Below are positions 1 through 8,435 of a stretch of DNA of 64,000 nucleotides, piece by piece. The notes beneath the pieces are model-generated. The model saw nothing but the letters and a program-made list of their open reading frames with translations. It did no database searches and was not told the DNA's origin. The DNA lies in contig NZ_JACHXQ010000011.1 in the NCBI RefSeq assembly GCF_014192285.1, positions 1 to 64,000 of the forward strand, in the 5' to 3' direction. Positions within the stretch are counted from its first letter, which is position 1. Each line of letters begins with the position of its first letter. The stretch comes from Halomonas fontilapidosi (GTDB lineage: Bacteria > Pseudomonadota > Gammaproteobacteria > Pseudomonadales > Halomonadaceae). The position numbers and the translations under genes were made by a program.

Positions 1-95
1 CCCGCTACGACAAGTTGGCCAGCAGCTTCAAAGCGATGGTATGCCTGGCCTGCATAGATCGCTGCTTGCGTGCCAACTTTTCAGACAGAACCTAG
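1..95 (+). mobile_element. 3' end of an IS5-like insertion sequence (transposase C-terminus)
   Basis: The frame opening at base 3 encodes about 30 residues beginning RYDKLASSF and ending at a TAG at 93-95. This resembles the C-terminal end of IS5-family DDE transposases (pattern RY-K-A-F-A-V-LACI). The rest of the element lies outside the window. The TAG sits in a CTAG at 92-95, which fits the YTAR target duplication of IS5-group elements, so the IS boundary is probably near base 91. The fragment overlaps the last codons of sbcC on the other strand. Family assignment is from a short segment and is an inference. Confidence 0.6.
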
Positions 96-3000
96 CTTCG
101 CCCGGCTGGTGCCATTGCCCAGCGGCTCCACTTGGATCTGCACCGGGATGCGCTCATGCATCTCCTGCACGTGGGAGATCACGCCGACGCGGCGGCCCAG
201 CGCCTGCAGGCCGTCGAGTGCCTCCATGGCCAGCGCCAGGGATTGCGGGTCGAGGCTGCCGAAGCCTTCGTCGATGAACAGCGATTCGATGGTGAGCTCG
301 CCCGAGGCCATGGAGGCGAGCCCCAGGGCGAGCGCCAGCGAGACCAGGAAGGTCTCGCCACCGGAGAGGGAGTGCACCGAGCGGCGCTCATCGCCCATAT
401 CGAAGTCTTCTACCAGCAGGCCCAGCGGGCTGCCGCCGCGCACCAGTCGATAGCGACGGCTCAGGCCGGCCAGGTGTACGTTGGCGTGCTCGAGCAACTG
501 CTCCAGGTTGTAGGCCTGGGCGATGCGCCGGAAGGTCTTGCCGTCGGCGGAGCCGATCAGCTCGCTGATCTGACCCCAGCGGCGGAACTCGGCCTGGGCG
601 GCGTCCAGCTCGGCCTGGCCGGCCTTGCGGCGCTCACGCTTGCGCTCGTCGTCGCTGAGCGCGAAGGCGGCCTGGTCGCGGACCCGCTGGGCCTCGTCCA
701 GGCGAGGAGCCAGCTCGGCCTGTGCCTCGCTCAGGGCCTCGTGGCGGCGTTGTAGTGTCTCGGCCACGGCGTGGCTGATCAGCGCTTCGTCGCCGTCTTC
801 CTCGCTGGTTTCCTCGCTGTTGCCCTCGATCAGCCCCTGGTCGCGGCGGTGGCGCAGCAGGGCGTCGCGCCGTTCGGCCAGAGTGGCGGCGGCGCGCTGG
901 CGGGCCTGGTCGGCTGCTTCGAGCCGCTGTTCCTCCTGCCGGGCCTCCTCCTCGGACTGGCCGAGCAATCGCGCCAGGGTGGCATCGCTCAGCTCGGGAT
1001 GCGCCTGACGCCATTCGGTGAGCTCGCGGGCCAGGGTCTTCTGCTCCTGGCGTCGCTGGTCGAGCTGCTCGGCCTCGTGCCTGGCCTGCTGGGCGAGGCG
1101 CTGGTGCGCATGCTGGGCCTTGTGCAGCCTCGCCTGGGCGTCATCACGCCTATTTCGGGCGCGCTCCTGGGCCCTGTCGAGTTGCTGCTGCCAGGCGTCC
1201 GGCGAGGCGTGATCGCCGAGTCTTGCAGCGAGGGCGCGGGCGAGTTCGTCGCGCTGCTGCCGCAGGGGAGGCAAACGTTCGTCGAGGTCGCCAAGCTCCC
1301 GGACGAGCTCGCCATGGCGGGCCTCGAGACGCGCGAGCGCCACCCGGCCCTCCTGCAGTGCCTGCTCCAGCGGTGCCAGCTCGGCCTCGGCCTTGGCCAG
1401 TTCATCCAGGCGCTGTTGTTCCCGGTGGCGCTGGGTCTCGCTTTGCTCACTCTGGGTCTGTAGCCAGCCCTCGCGCTCGGGCTCGCTGATGGTGGCGAAT
1501 TCTTCCTGCAGGGGATGCGCCTCCAGGGCCTGGCGGGCGCTATCCCGCTGGCGCTCGGTCGTTGCCTTGTCCTGCCGATGCTGAGCGAGGGCGGCCTCCA
1601 CGGCGCGGTACTCGCCCAGCAGCTCATCGCGCCGCTGCTGGGCCGCGTCGCGCGCTTCGCGGGCCTCGCTGAGCTGGCGGGCTTCCTCCGCCTCCTGGGC
1701 CTCAAGCTGGGCGGCCTCCGGCGTGGCCGGCGGATGCTGCCGCCAGGGGTGATCGTGGCCACCGCACACCGGGCAGGGCTCGCCCTCCTGCAGGGCCTCG
1801 CGCAGCCGCACCACGCTCTCACTGCGCACCGCGCGGCTGCGATCGATCAGCGCGCCGATGCTGTCGAGATGGCTCTGGGCCCTGTCCAGCTGTTCTCGGG
1901 CGGTCTGCCCCTCGGCCAGCAATCGGTCACGACGGCTCTCATCCTCGCTGAGGTGCCTGGCCAGATTCGTCAGGGCCAGTTCGCAGCGGCGGAGTTCCTG
2001 CCAGCGGCTGGTCAGCTCCTCCAGCGCCAGATGACGCCGGGCGGCTCGGTCGTGCGCCTGCTGGGCAGCCTGGCGGGCCTCATCCAGATGTGAGTGAGCG
2101 CCCACCCACTGCTCGAGAGCTGCCTGCCACTCCTTGCGTTGCCGTTCCTTGGCCTGCTGATTCTCTTTGGCCCTGCAATGCTCGCGGGCAAGGGCGTCGG
2201 CCTGTGTCTGCTGCAGGGTGCGGGCCGCCTCCAGGTCGCTGAGCTGTTTCTCCTGGGTGGCAAGGCGCTGGGCCTCCACCCTGGCCTCGTGAAGGGCGGG
2301 CTCGGCGCGGCGTCGGGCCTCGGTGGCCTCGTTGAGTGCCTGCTCGGCCTGCGTCTGAGCGGTCTCTGCCGCCTGCTGCTCGGCCGCAACGGCGTCCCGC
2401 GCTTGCACGGTCTCGGCGTGAGCCGATTCCAGGGCGGCGATCTCGCCGGGCAGGGCGGCCTGGCGGGTAAAGGCATGGCGCCGCGGGGCAATCAGCCGGC
2501 GCCACTTGCGGTCGGCCCGCAGATCAGCGAGCGCGTGCCACTCCGCGTCGGCTGTCTCTTGCCGTGCCAGACCATCGCGGTAGGCCGCGTGCCGCCGGTC
2601 ATCCTCCTCGTGCCAGCGGCGCTTGGCCTGGAGCGATTCCGCCTGGGCCTGCAGGTCAGTGAGTGCCTGCTGGGTGGCAGTGGCAGCGTGTTCCAGCTCG
2701 CTGCGAGCCTCGGCGTCGGCGGGTCGGTCGTCGGCCAGCTTCGCTTCCAGAGCATCCACGGCCTTCCTGGCCTCGCTGGCACGGCGGTAGGCGGCCATGG
2801 AGATCGCCGAGTACTCGGCGGTGCCGGTAAGGCGCTCCAGCAGGTCGCTGCGCTCATTGTCATCGGCCTGGAGGAAGGCGGCGAACTCGCTCTGGGCGAG
2901 CAGCACGGCGCGGGTGAACTGGTCGAAGGTGAGCCCCAGGCGCTCCGGCAGCAGGCGGTCGAACTCGCGCTTCTGGGTAGTGAGCAGCCGGTCGTCTTCG

Positions 3001-3407
3001 AGGTCGCGCAGTGACTGCTCGGCCTTCTGCAGCTTGCCGGCCACCTTTTCCCGGGCGCGCCGCACCGCCCAGCGGGCGCGGTAGCGGCGTCCGTCGCGGC
3101 CCAGGAAGTCCACCTCGGCGAAGCCGGCAGCGGTACCGCGGCGCAGCAGGGTGCGCGGGTCGCTGGTGGTCAGCGTGGAGTCCGCCGTGTCGTCGATCTG
3201 GCTGTCGCGAGCGGGCGCCCGGCGCAGCCGTGGCGTGCTGCCATAGAGTGCCAGGCACAGGGCGTCGAGCAGCGTGCTCTTGCCGGCGCCGGTGGGGCCG
3301 GTAATGGCGAAGAGGCCCGCGTCGCGCAGCGGGGCCACGGTGAAGTCGAGCGCCAGCGGGCCGGGCAGCGAGGCCAGGTTCTCCAGGCGCAGGGCGAGAA
3401 TCCTCAT
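81..3407 (-). CDS. sbcC: SbcC, ATPase subunit of the SbcCD (Mre11-Rad50-like) nuclease
   Basis: Large SMC/Rad50-type ATPase that, with SbcD, opens hairpins and processes blocked DNA ends in the cytoplasm. The 1108-residue protein starts MRILALRLENLASL and has a Walker A GPTGAGKST near residue 40. A long Glu/Gln/Arg/Ala-rich coiled coil is interrupted by a zinc hook CPVCGG (Cys545, Cys548). An LSGGE signature and a Walker B-like SLFIDEGFGSLD lie near the C-terminus, as expected of Rad50-type ATPases. Length is close to E. coli SbcC (about 1050). Its start overlaps the sbcD stop by four bases, so the two are co-translated. The last three residues (GSV) and the stop appear to come from the adjoining IS end, so the native tail may have been lost. 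Confidence 0.95.
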   Translation of the reverse strand: MRILALRLENLASLPGPLALDFTVAPLRDAGLFAITGPTGAGKSTLLDALCLALYGSTPRLRRAPARDSQIDDTADSTLTTSDPRTLLRRGTAAGFAEVDFLGRDGRRYRARWAVRRAREKVAGKLQKAEQSLRDLEDDRLLTTQKREFDRLLPERLGLTFDQFTRAVLLAQSEFAAFLQADDNERSDLLERLTGTAEYSAISMAAYRRASEARKAVDALEAKLADDRPADAEARSELEHAATATQQALTDLQAQAESLQAKRRWHEEDDRRHAAYRDGLARQETADAEWHALADLRADRKWRRLIAPRRHAFTRQAALPGEIAALESAHAETVQARDAVAAEQQAAETAQTQAEQALNEATEARRRAEPALHEARVEAQRLATQEKQLSDLEAARTLQQTQADALAREHCRAKENQQAKERQRKEWQAALEQWVGAHSHLDEARQAAQQAHDRAARRHLALEELTSRWQELRRCELALTNLARHLSEDESRRDRLLAEGQTAREQLDRAQSHLDSIGALIDRSRAVRSESVVRLREALQEGEPCPVCGGHDHPWRQHPPATPEAAQLEAQEAEEARQLSEAREARDAAQQRRDELLGEYRAVEAALAQHRQDKATTERQRDSARQALEAHPLQEEFATISEPEREGWLQTQSEQSETQRHREQQRLDELAKAEAELAPLEQALQEGRVALARLEARHGELVRELGDLDERLPPLRQQRDELARALAARLGDHASPDAWQQQLDRAQERARNRRDDAQARLHKAQHAHQRLAQQARHEAEQLDQRRQEQKTLARELTEWRQAHPELSDATLARLLGQSEEEARQEEQRLEAADQARQRAAATLAERRDALLRHRRDQGLIEGNSEETSEEDGDEALISHAVAETLQRRHEALSEAQAELAPRLDEAQRVRDQAAFALSDDERKRERRKAGQAELDAAQAEFRRWGQISELIGSADGKTFRRIAQAYNLEQLLEHANVHLAGLSRRYRLVRGGSPLGLLVEDFDMGDERRSVHSLSGGETFLVSLALALGLASMASGELTIESLFIDEGFGSLDPQSLALAMEALDGLQALGRRVGVISHVQEMHERIPVQIQVEPLGNGTSRAKLGSV

Positions 3408-4738
3408 GTACGGCCCTCCTGGTCACCTGCACCGTCGGCATCGTCAGCGTCGGCGTCGAGCACGTCCTGGCAGAGCCGGTCGAAGTCGGCAAGCACGTTG
3501 TCACCCGGTGGCTGGCCCCAGTGTTGCGCCCAGGTGCGTTCGAAGAGCTTGCGTGGGCCGAGGGTCTCCAGGTCGACATGCGCCTGCTGCGCCTCGCGCT
3601 CGACCCGGGGCAGGCGACGCTCGAGGCGCAGCAGGCGCAGCGCCTTGCCTTCAAGGGCCGCCTCCACCCGGGCACGCAGGTCGGGAATCGGCGCGTCGAG
3701 TTCGACACGAACCTCCAGCCAGGGCCAGTGCTCTCGCGATAGCGCCCGACCCCGAGCGGGTGATAACTCCCACCCCCGAGCGCCAGACAGGTCGGGATCG
3801 TCGTTCAGCGCCTCGAGCTCGGCCAGTACCTTATCGAGGGGCGCAGGGCCAACGCGCAGCATGGCCACCGGGCGCGGCACGGGGAGCGTCTCTGTCGCGG
3901 CCAGGGCCTCGCCGTCGAGGGTGACCTCCACCACCTGATGGGGGTAGGCTACCTCGCTGAAGTCCAGCGGCAGGGGACTGCCGCTGTAGCGGATGCGCGC
4001 TTCGCCGACCTGCTGGGCGCGGTGCAGGTGGCCCAGCGCCACGTAGGCGATGTCAGGCGGGAAGAGGGTGGCGGAGATCGCTTCCTCGCCGCCGATCACG
4101 ATGGGCCGCTCGCTGGCCTCGGAGACCGCCGCGCCGTGCAGGTGGGCGTGGCTCATCGCCACCAGCGCCTGACCGGGCCGGCGCCGGGCGCGCGCGGCCT
4201 CGATCAGCTGGGCGTGAACGCGGCTGATGCCGCTGACGTAGTCGTTGGGCGCCGCCTCGTCGATCGCCTCGCTGGCCAGCGCTGAACCGGTCACCTCGGC
4301 AGGGCGCAGGAAGGGCAACGCCAGGCACCAGGCGCGGGTCTCGCCGTTTGCGTCGGTGAGTGGCACCAGCAGGTGCTCGGCGTCCAGGCTGCCGTCGTCC
4401 AGCCAGCGCACCCGGCCCAGGGCGTGGGTGCGCAGCCGGCGCATCAGCGGGGCCGGCAGCTCGATGCGGTTGCCGCTGTCGTGGTTACCGGCGATCAGCA
4501 CGATGTCGAGGAGCGGCAGCCGCTGGTGAGCGGAGACGATGAAGTCATAGAGCAGCTCCTGGGCGCGCAGCGAAGGATTGACCACGTCGAAGATATCGCC
4601 GGCCACCAGCAGGGCGTCGGCACGGCGTTCCACCAGGGTGTCGAGCAGCCAGCCGAGAAAGGCGCGATGCTCGGCATGGCGCTCCTGGCCATGGAAGCTC
4701 TGGCCCAGGTGCCAGTCGGCGGTATGAATCAGTTTCAT
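3404..4738 (-). CDS. sbcD: SbcD, nuclease subunit of SbcCD
   Basis: Metallophosphoesterase-fold nuclease partner of SbcC. The 444-residue protein begins MKLIHTADWHLGQ. Phosphoesterase metal motifs are visible in order: TADWHLG (residues 6-12), GDIFD, AGNHDSG, SHAHLHG and GHLHRAQ. The open frame extends 77 codons upstream, but the homologous part begins at 4738, and a GGGAGACCTG ribosome-binding site precedes this ATG. The gene is first in an sbcD-sbcC pair with an ATGA overlap and is divergent from nfi, leaving 73 bases for both promoters. Confidence 0.95.
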   Translation of the reverse strand: MKLIHTADWHLGQSFHGQERHAEHRAFLGWLLDTLVERRADALLVAGDIFDVVNPSLRAQELLYDFIVSAHQRLPLLDIVLIAGNHDSGNRIELPAPLMRRLRTHALGRVRWLDDGSLDAEHLLVPLTDANGETRAWCLALPFLRPAEVTGSALASEAIDEAAPNDYVSGISRVHAQLIEAARARRRPGQALVAMSHAHLHGAAVSEASERPIVIGGEEAISATLFPPDIAYVALGHLHRAQQVGEARIRYSGSPLPLDFSEVAYPHQVVEVTLDGEALAATETLPVPRPVAMLRVGPAPLDKVLAELEALNDDPDLSGARGWELSPARGRALSREHWPWLEVRVELDAPIPDLRARVEAALEGKALRLLRLERRLPRVEREAQQAHVDLETLGPRKLFERTWAQHWGQPPGDNVLADFDRLCQDVLDADADDADGAGDQEGRT

Positions 4739-4811
4739 CAGGTCTCCCTTCCTGCCTGCGTGCCGGGGGCGATAGTCTACGTCACTCACAAGCGGCTGTT
4801 CAGGAGTCTCC

Positions 4812-5537
4812 ATGCCGAGCGCAGATCTCCACGACTGGAACCTTGCCCCGCGTGAGGCCATCGCCCTGCAGACGCGCCTGGCCGGGTATGTGGAACGCGC
4901 CGACCGCCTGGAGCCGGTACGCCGGATCGCCGGGGTGGATATCGGCTTCGAACAGGGTGGCGAGATCACTCGTGCCGCGGTGGTGGTGCTGGCCTGGCCG
5001 CCGCAGGCCTCAGGCGAGTCCGAGCCGGCAACCCTGGAGCCGGCAACCTTGGAGATAGTGGAGCAGGTTGTGCATCGCGAGCCGACGCGTATGCCCTATG
5101 TGCCAGGGCTGTTATCGTTTCGCGAAGTGCCGGCGGCGCTGGCCGCCTTCGAGCGGCTGACGATGACGCCGCAACTGGTGATGGTGGATGGTCAGGGCAT
5201 TGCCCATCCGCGGCGGATTGGCGTGGCCAGCCACCTGGGGCTGTGGCTCGACCTGCCGACCATTGGCGTTGCCAAGTCGCGGCTGTGCGGACGCCACACT
5301 GAGCCGGGACCCGAGCGCGGCGACTGGACGCCGCTGGTGGATGGCCCGGATGACGAAGTGATCGGCGCGGTGCTGCGCTCGCGAGTGAAGGTGAAGCCGA
5401 TCTTTGTCTCGCCGGGGCATCGCGTGTCGCTGGCCACGGCGATCGACTGGGTGACGCGCTGCCTGGGGCGCACCAAGCTGCCGGAGCCGACCCGGCTGGC
5501 GGATCGCCTGGCCTCGCGGCGCGGTGAGCGTCGATAG
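4812..5537 (+). CDS. nfi: Endonuclease V (deoxyinosine 3'-endonuclease)
   Basis: Repair endonuclease that cuts one phosphodiester 3' of deoxyinosine and other deaminated bases. The 241-residue protein carries the family motifs: VAGVDIG-type metal Asp (AGVDIGF), YVPGLLSFRE with the wedge residues, VDGQGIAHPRRIG with the second metal Asp, and GVAKSRLCG with the catalytic Lys. Length matches E. coli Nfi (about 225) plus a small insertion. The insertion holds a duplicated EPATL pentapeptide from a 15-bp tandem repeat. It is divergent from sbcDC, another DNA-end processing system. Confidence 0.95.
   Translation: MPSADLHDWNLAPREAIALQTRLAGYVERADRLEPVRRIAGVDIGFEQGGEITRAAVVVLAWPPQASGESEPATLEPATLEIVEQVVHREPTRMPYVPGLLSFREVPAALAAFERLTMTPQLVMVDGQGIAHPRRIGVASHLGLWLDLPTIGVAKSRLCGRHTEPGPERGDWTPLVDGPDDEVIGAVLRSRVKVKPIFVSPGHRVSLATAIDWVTRCLGRTKLPEPTRLADRLASRRGERR
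5022..5051 (+). repeat. In-frame 15-bp tandem duplication inside nfi
   Basis: Two 15-base units (5022-5036 and 5037-5051) that differ at one position encode EPATLEPATL. The repeat lies in a variable loop before the YVPGLLSFRE motif, so it probably does not disturb the active site. It is a candidate for slippage variation between strains. Confidence 0.7.
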
Positions 5538-5609
5538 GGGCAGATCAGAAGAGAGCCGGGGGGTATAGTGCAACACGTATCTTTTGCTCCCCACGCTGCC
5601 GAGACGATC

Positions 5610-6161
5610 ATGAGAGTACCCCCCGACCCCCTTGCCGCCACCCGTACCTGGGTGGAGACCTTCGTGGTTGCCCGCGACGTCTGTCCCTTCGCCGGCCGTG
5701 AGGTCGCCCGCGACAGCGTCCGCTATGTGGCGGTGCCGGCCGACGATCCCGAGGCCGCGCTGCTGGCGCTGTTCGATGAGTGCCGCCATTTGGATGCCAC
5801 CCCCGAGGTAGAAACCACCCTGCTGGTGCTGACGCCGGGGCTCGAGGCCTTCGACGACTACCTGGACCTGCTGGAGGTCGCCGAGGCGCTGCTCGCCGAG
5901 CAGGGTTATGAGGGCACCTATCAGCTGGCGAGCTTTCACCCTGAGTACGTCTTCGCGGATGCCGAGCCGGAGGATCCCGCCAATTTCACCAACCGTTCAC
6001 CCTTCCCGATGTGGCATTTGCTGCGCGAGGCGGGGCTGGAACGGGCGCTCAACCACCACCCCGACCCGGCGAGCATCCCGGCGCGCAATATCGCGGCCAT
6101 GCGCGAGCTGGGTCATGATGTCCTGTCGGATGCACTCGCCAGGTTGCAGGGCCGCGTCTAG
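5610..6161 (+). CDS. DUF1415 family protein
   Basis: Conserved cytoplasmic protein of unknown function, about 183 residues from the ATG at 5610. An in-frame GTG at 5568 would add 14 residues that do not look conserved. The N-terminus matches the DUF1415 pattern: an ATRTWVETFVVARDVCPFAG stretch followed by VRYVAV, and later a long acidic segment and YQLASFHPEYVFA-like sequence. The invariant Cys-Pro-Phe hints at a metal or redox role, but this is not established for the family. It lies 72 bases after nfi on the same strand and converges on the aldo/keto reductase, with stop codons overlapping by four bases. Confidence 0.8.
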   Translation: MRVPPDPLAATRTWVETFVVARDVCPFAGREVARDSVRYVAVPADDPEAALLALFDECRHLDATPEVETTLLVLTPGLEAFDDYLDLLEVAEALLAEQGYEGTYQLASFHPEYVFADAEPEDPANFTNRSPFPMWHLLREAGLERALNHHPDPASIPARNIAAMRELGHDVLSDALARLQGRV

Positions 6162-7042
6162 ACAATATCCAGCGGCGTCTTGTGGGTCGGCGCTGGGAAG
6201 GCGGCGTCGAGGCGGGCCAGGTGCTCGGCATCCAGCTCGACCGCCAGCGCAGCCGCGTTCTGCTCCACATGCGCGAGGCGGGTGGCCTTGGGAATCGCGA
6301 TCACGTCTCTGTGGCCATTGACCGAGCGAATTGCCCAGGCCAGCAGCAGCTGGGCGGCCGTGATGCCGAGCTCCGCGGCAATGTCGGTCACTTCGGGGTG
6401 AGTGAGCAGGTTGCGGCGCAGCCCACCCGCCTGGGCCAGCGGGCAGTAGGCCATGGTGGGGATGCCCCGCGCGCGCTGCCAGGGCAGCAGCGAGTGTTCG
6501 ATGCCCCGCGAGCCCAGATGGTAGAGCACCTGGTTCACCGCGCAGGTCTCGCCGTCGGGCAGGGCACTCAGCGCGGCCATCTCGTCGACGTCGAAGTTGG
6601 AGACGCCGAAGCGACGGATCTTGCCCGCCTCGCGCAGTCGCTCGAAGGCCTCCAGGGTCTCCTCCAGCGGGATTTTGCCCGGCCAGTGCAGCAGGTAGAG
6701 GTCGAGGTGATCGGTGCGAAGACGCCTGAGGCTCGCCTCGCAGGCGGCGATGGCGCTCTCGCGTCCGGCGTTCCAGGGATAGACCTTGGAGACCAGGAAG
6801 GCCGCGTCGCGGTGACCCGCCAGCGCCTCGCCCACCACGTCCTCGGCGCCGCCATCGCCATACATCTCGGCGGTGTCGATCAGGGTCAGGCCATGGGCCA
6901 GGCCATGCTGCAGGGCCCGTACCTCGTCACGGCGCGGGGCCAGCCCCTCGCCGAGGTACCAGGTGCCCTGGCCGATGGCCGGCAGGTCGATGGCCGGCTC
7001 ATGGGCGGTGGCGGCGAGCTGCACGCTGGGCGATTTCGGCAT
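6158..7042 (-). CDS. Aldo/keto reductase
   Basis: NADPH-dependent (beta/alpha)8 oxidoreductase of the AKR superfamily, 294 residues. The tetrad is readable: Asp and Tyr in LIDTAEMYGDGGAE, Lys in FLVSKVYPWN and His in LYLLHWPGK. The C-terminal part has the cofactor-binding segment ending AIPKATRLAHVEQN. The start at 7042 was chosen over an in-frame ATG at 7081 because a GAGAGG sequence precedes it. The substrate cannot be read from sequence; closest in type are 2,5-diketo-gluconate or YeaE-like reductases. It is divergent from an OsmC-family peroxidase, which suggests a shared reactive-carbonyl or peroxide response, but that is inference. Confidence 0.9.
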   Translation of the reverse strand: MPKSPSVQLAATAHEPAIDLPAIGQGTWYLGEGLAPRRDEVRALQHGLAHGLTLIDTAEMYGDGGAEDVVGEALAGHRDAAFLVSKVYPWNAGRESAIAACEASLRRLRTDHLDLYLLHWPGKIPLEETLEAFERLREAGKIRRFGVSNFDVDEMAALSALPDGETCAVNQVLYHLGSRGIEHSLLPWQRARGIPTMAYCPLAQAGGLRRNLLTHPEVTDIAAELGITAAQLLLAWAIRSVNGHRDVIAIPKATRLAHVEQNAAALAVELDAEHLARLDAAFPAPTHKTPLDIV

Positions 7043-7196
7043 GGGAACCTCTCTCGTGAGTGTTGTGGAAATAGTTTCCATGAAGTCTGGCTGCTGACCG
7101 TCTTCGATGCAATCGGCCTTGTGTCAGGAGATGGGCATCCCCATGCTGTATGGTGAAGTGGCAACGGTTCGTACCTGACAACGATAAGGAGTCGAC
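7043..7196. promoter_or_regulatory. Divergent control region with a palindrome
   Basis: The 154 bases between the divergent reductase and peroxidase genes contain a 15-base inverted repeat, TGGAAA-TAG-TTTCCA, at 7067-7081. A second short inverted repeat (ATGGG/CCCAT) lies near 7130, close to a possible -10 element TATGGT. The first palindrome lies just upstream of the chosen reductase start and could be an operator. No regulator gene is adjacent, so the cognate factor is unknown. Confidence 0.35.
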
Positions 7197-7628
7197 ATGA
7201 GCATTCACAAAACTGGTAGTGCAGTCTGGCAGGGCGGTCTCAAGGACGGCAAAGGCACCGTGTCCACCCAGAGTGGCGTGATCCAGGACGTCCCCTACAG
7301 CTTCGCCAAGCGCTTCGAGGGCGAGGCGGGGTCCAATCCGGAGGAGCTGATCGGCGCCGCCCATGCCAGCTGCTACTCCATGGCCCTGTCGATGATCCTG
7401 GGAGAGGCCGGCCTGACCGCCGAGCGCATCGCCACCGAGGCCAAGGTGACCCTGGCGGAGGTCGAGGGCGGTTTCGCCATTACGGCCATCCACCTCGACA
7501 CCGTGGCGAAGATCCCGGACGCCGACGATGCGGCGTTTCAGGACGCGGCCAACAAGGCCAAGGAGGGCTGCCCGGTCTCGAAGCTGTTCAATGCCGAGAT
7601 CACTCTCTCGGCCAAGCTGGAAGGCTAA
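7197..7628 (+). CDS. OsmC/Ohr-family peroxiredoxin
   Basis: Thiol-dependent peroxidase that reduces organic and inorganic hydroperoxides, 143 residues. The two active cysteines are in HASCYSMALS (Cys59) and EGCPVSKLF (Cys125). Arg39 and Glu50 stand at the positions that activate the peroxidatic Cys in OsmC. AAGGAG lies seven bases before the ATG. The gene stands alone and ends in a very strong hairpin terminator. The sequence is closer to OsmC (starts with an SA-W-G strand) than to Ohr. Confidence 0.93.
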   Translation: MSIHKTGSAVWQGGLKDGKGTVSTQSGVIQDVPYSFAKRFEGEAGSNPEELIGAAHASCYSMALSMILGEAGLTAERIATEAKVTLAEVEGGFAITAIHLDTVAKIPDADDAAFQDAANKAKEGCPVSKLFNAEITLSAKLEG

Positions 7629-7664
7629 CGACAGACAGCCGGTCTGATCGACCGGCTCATATCG

Positions 7665-7696
7665 ACGCCGGGGCCACCCATGGGTGGCCCCGGCGT
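7665..7696 (+). terminator. Intrinsic terminator after the OsmC gene
   Basis: A perfect 16-bp inverted repeat (arms centred at 7680/7681, GC-rich with a CCCATGGG centre) is followed by TTCTTGT. It sits 37 bases past the stop and can serve the convergent amidotransferase gene from the other side. Confidence 0.85.
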
Positions 7697-7748
7697 TCTT
7701 GTATCGGGCGCCTTGGCGTGGCGGGCCGCTGTGGTTTCCCGAGTCGCG

Positions 7749-8435
7749 CTACGAAGAGGCGATGCCGCGTTTGGCGGCCTTGACCAGGGCACGAACCAGT
7801 CGCTGCTGAGGGCGATTGAAGACCAGCCATTCGGGGTGCCACTGTACGCCGATCAGGAACTCGTGGTCGCGAGACTCGATACCCTGCACCAGGCCATCGC
7901 GGTCACGGGCGACGATCTCGATGCCTTTTCCCGTTCGCTGTACCGCCTGATGGTGCAGGCTGTTGATACGGCACCAGCTGACCTTGAGGATGCGATGCAG
8001 CTGGCTGTCGGCGACGATATCCACGGTCTTGCGAGGCAGCACGGTACGCCGCCGCTTGAGGCCTTCATGGGTGGTGTAGATATCCGGGTCGAGGGTGCCG
8101 CCCTGGTAGACATTGATCAGCTGCGCGCCGCGGCAGATACCCAGTACGGGCTTGCCCTCAGGGATGAAGCGCTCCAGCAGTTCGAGTTCGAGCTCGTCGC
8201 GCTGTGGGTCGAGGCGGACGTCGAGTTGCACCTCGGCGTTGTAGAGGTGGGCCTGGATATCGTCCCCGCCGCCGATGATCAGGCCATCGAGGGCGTCGGG
8301 GAAGGGGCGCATGGGCGACAGCCGCAGCGGGCGTCCACCGTGGCGCCAGACGGCGAACCAGTCGAACCACCAGGCGATACGGCTCTTGGCGTCGGAGGTG
8401 GTGATACCGATCAGGGGGCGTGTGGAATGACTCAT
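7749..8435 (-). CDS. Class I glutamine amidotransferase-like hydrolase (PuuD/gamma-Glu-GABA hydrolase type)
   Basis: Hydrolase of the peptidase C26 group, 228 residues. The catalytic Cys lies in LGICRGAQLINV and the His-Glu pair in GVQWHPEW. LIIGGGDDI at the N-terminal side is typical of the PuuD branch, which hydrolyses gamma-glutamyl amides. The start at 8435 overlaps the stop of the upstream amidoligase gene (ATGA at 8432-8435), so the two proteins are made together. The upstream open frame of 47 codons is amidoligase sequence read in another frame. Pairing of a C26 hydrolase with an amidoligase is described in comparative genomics of amidoligases; the natural substrate here is unknown. 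Confidence 0.9.
   Translation of the reverse strand: MSHSTRPLIGITTSDAKSRIAWWFDWFAVWRHGGRPLRLSPMRPFPDALDGLIIGGGDDIQAHLYNAEVQLDVRLDPQRDELELELLERFIPEGKPVLGICRGAQLINVYQGGTLDPDIYTTHEGLKRRRTVLPRKTVDIVADSQLHRILKVSWCRINSLHHQAVQRTGKGIEIVARDRDGLVQGIESRDHEFLIGVQWHPEWLVFNRPQQRLVRALVKAAKRGIASS

Noticed and set aside
4739-4969. Upstream extension of sbcD by 77 codons
   Set aside because: The extension is antisense to nfi, has no homology to SbcD, and the internal ATG has a good ribosome site and matches the family start.
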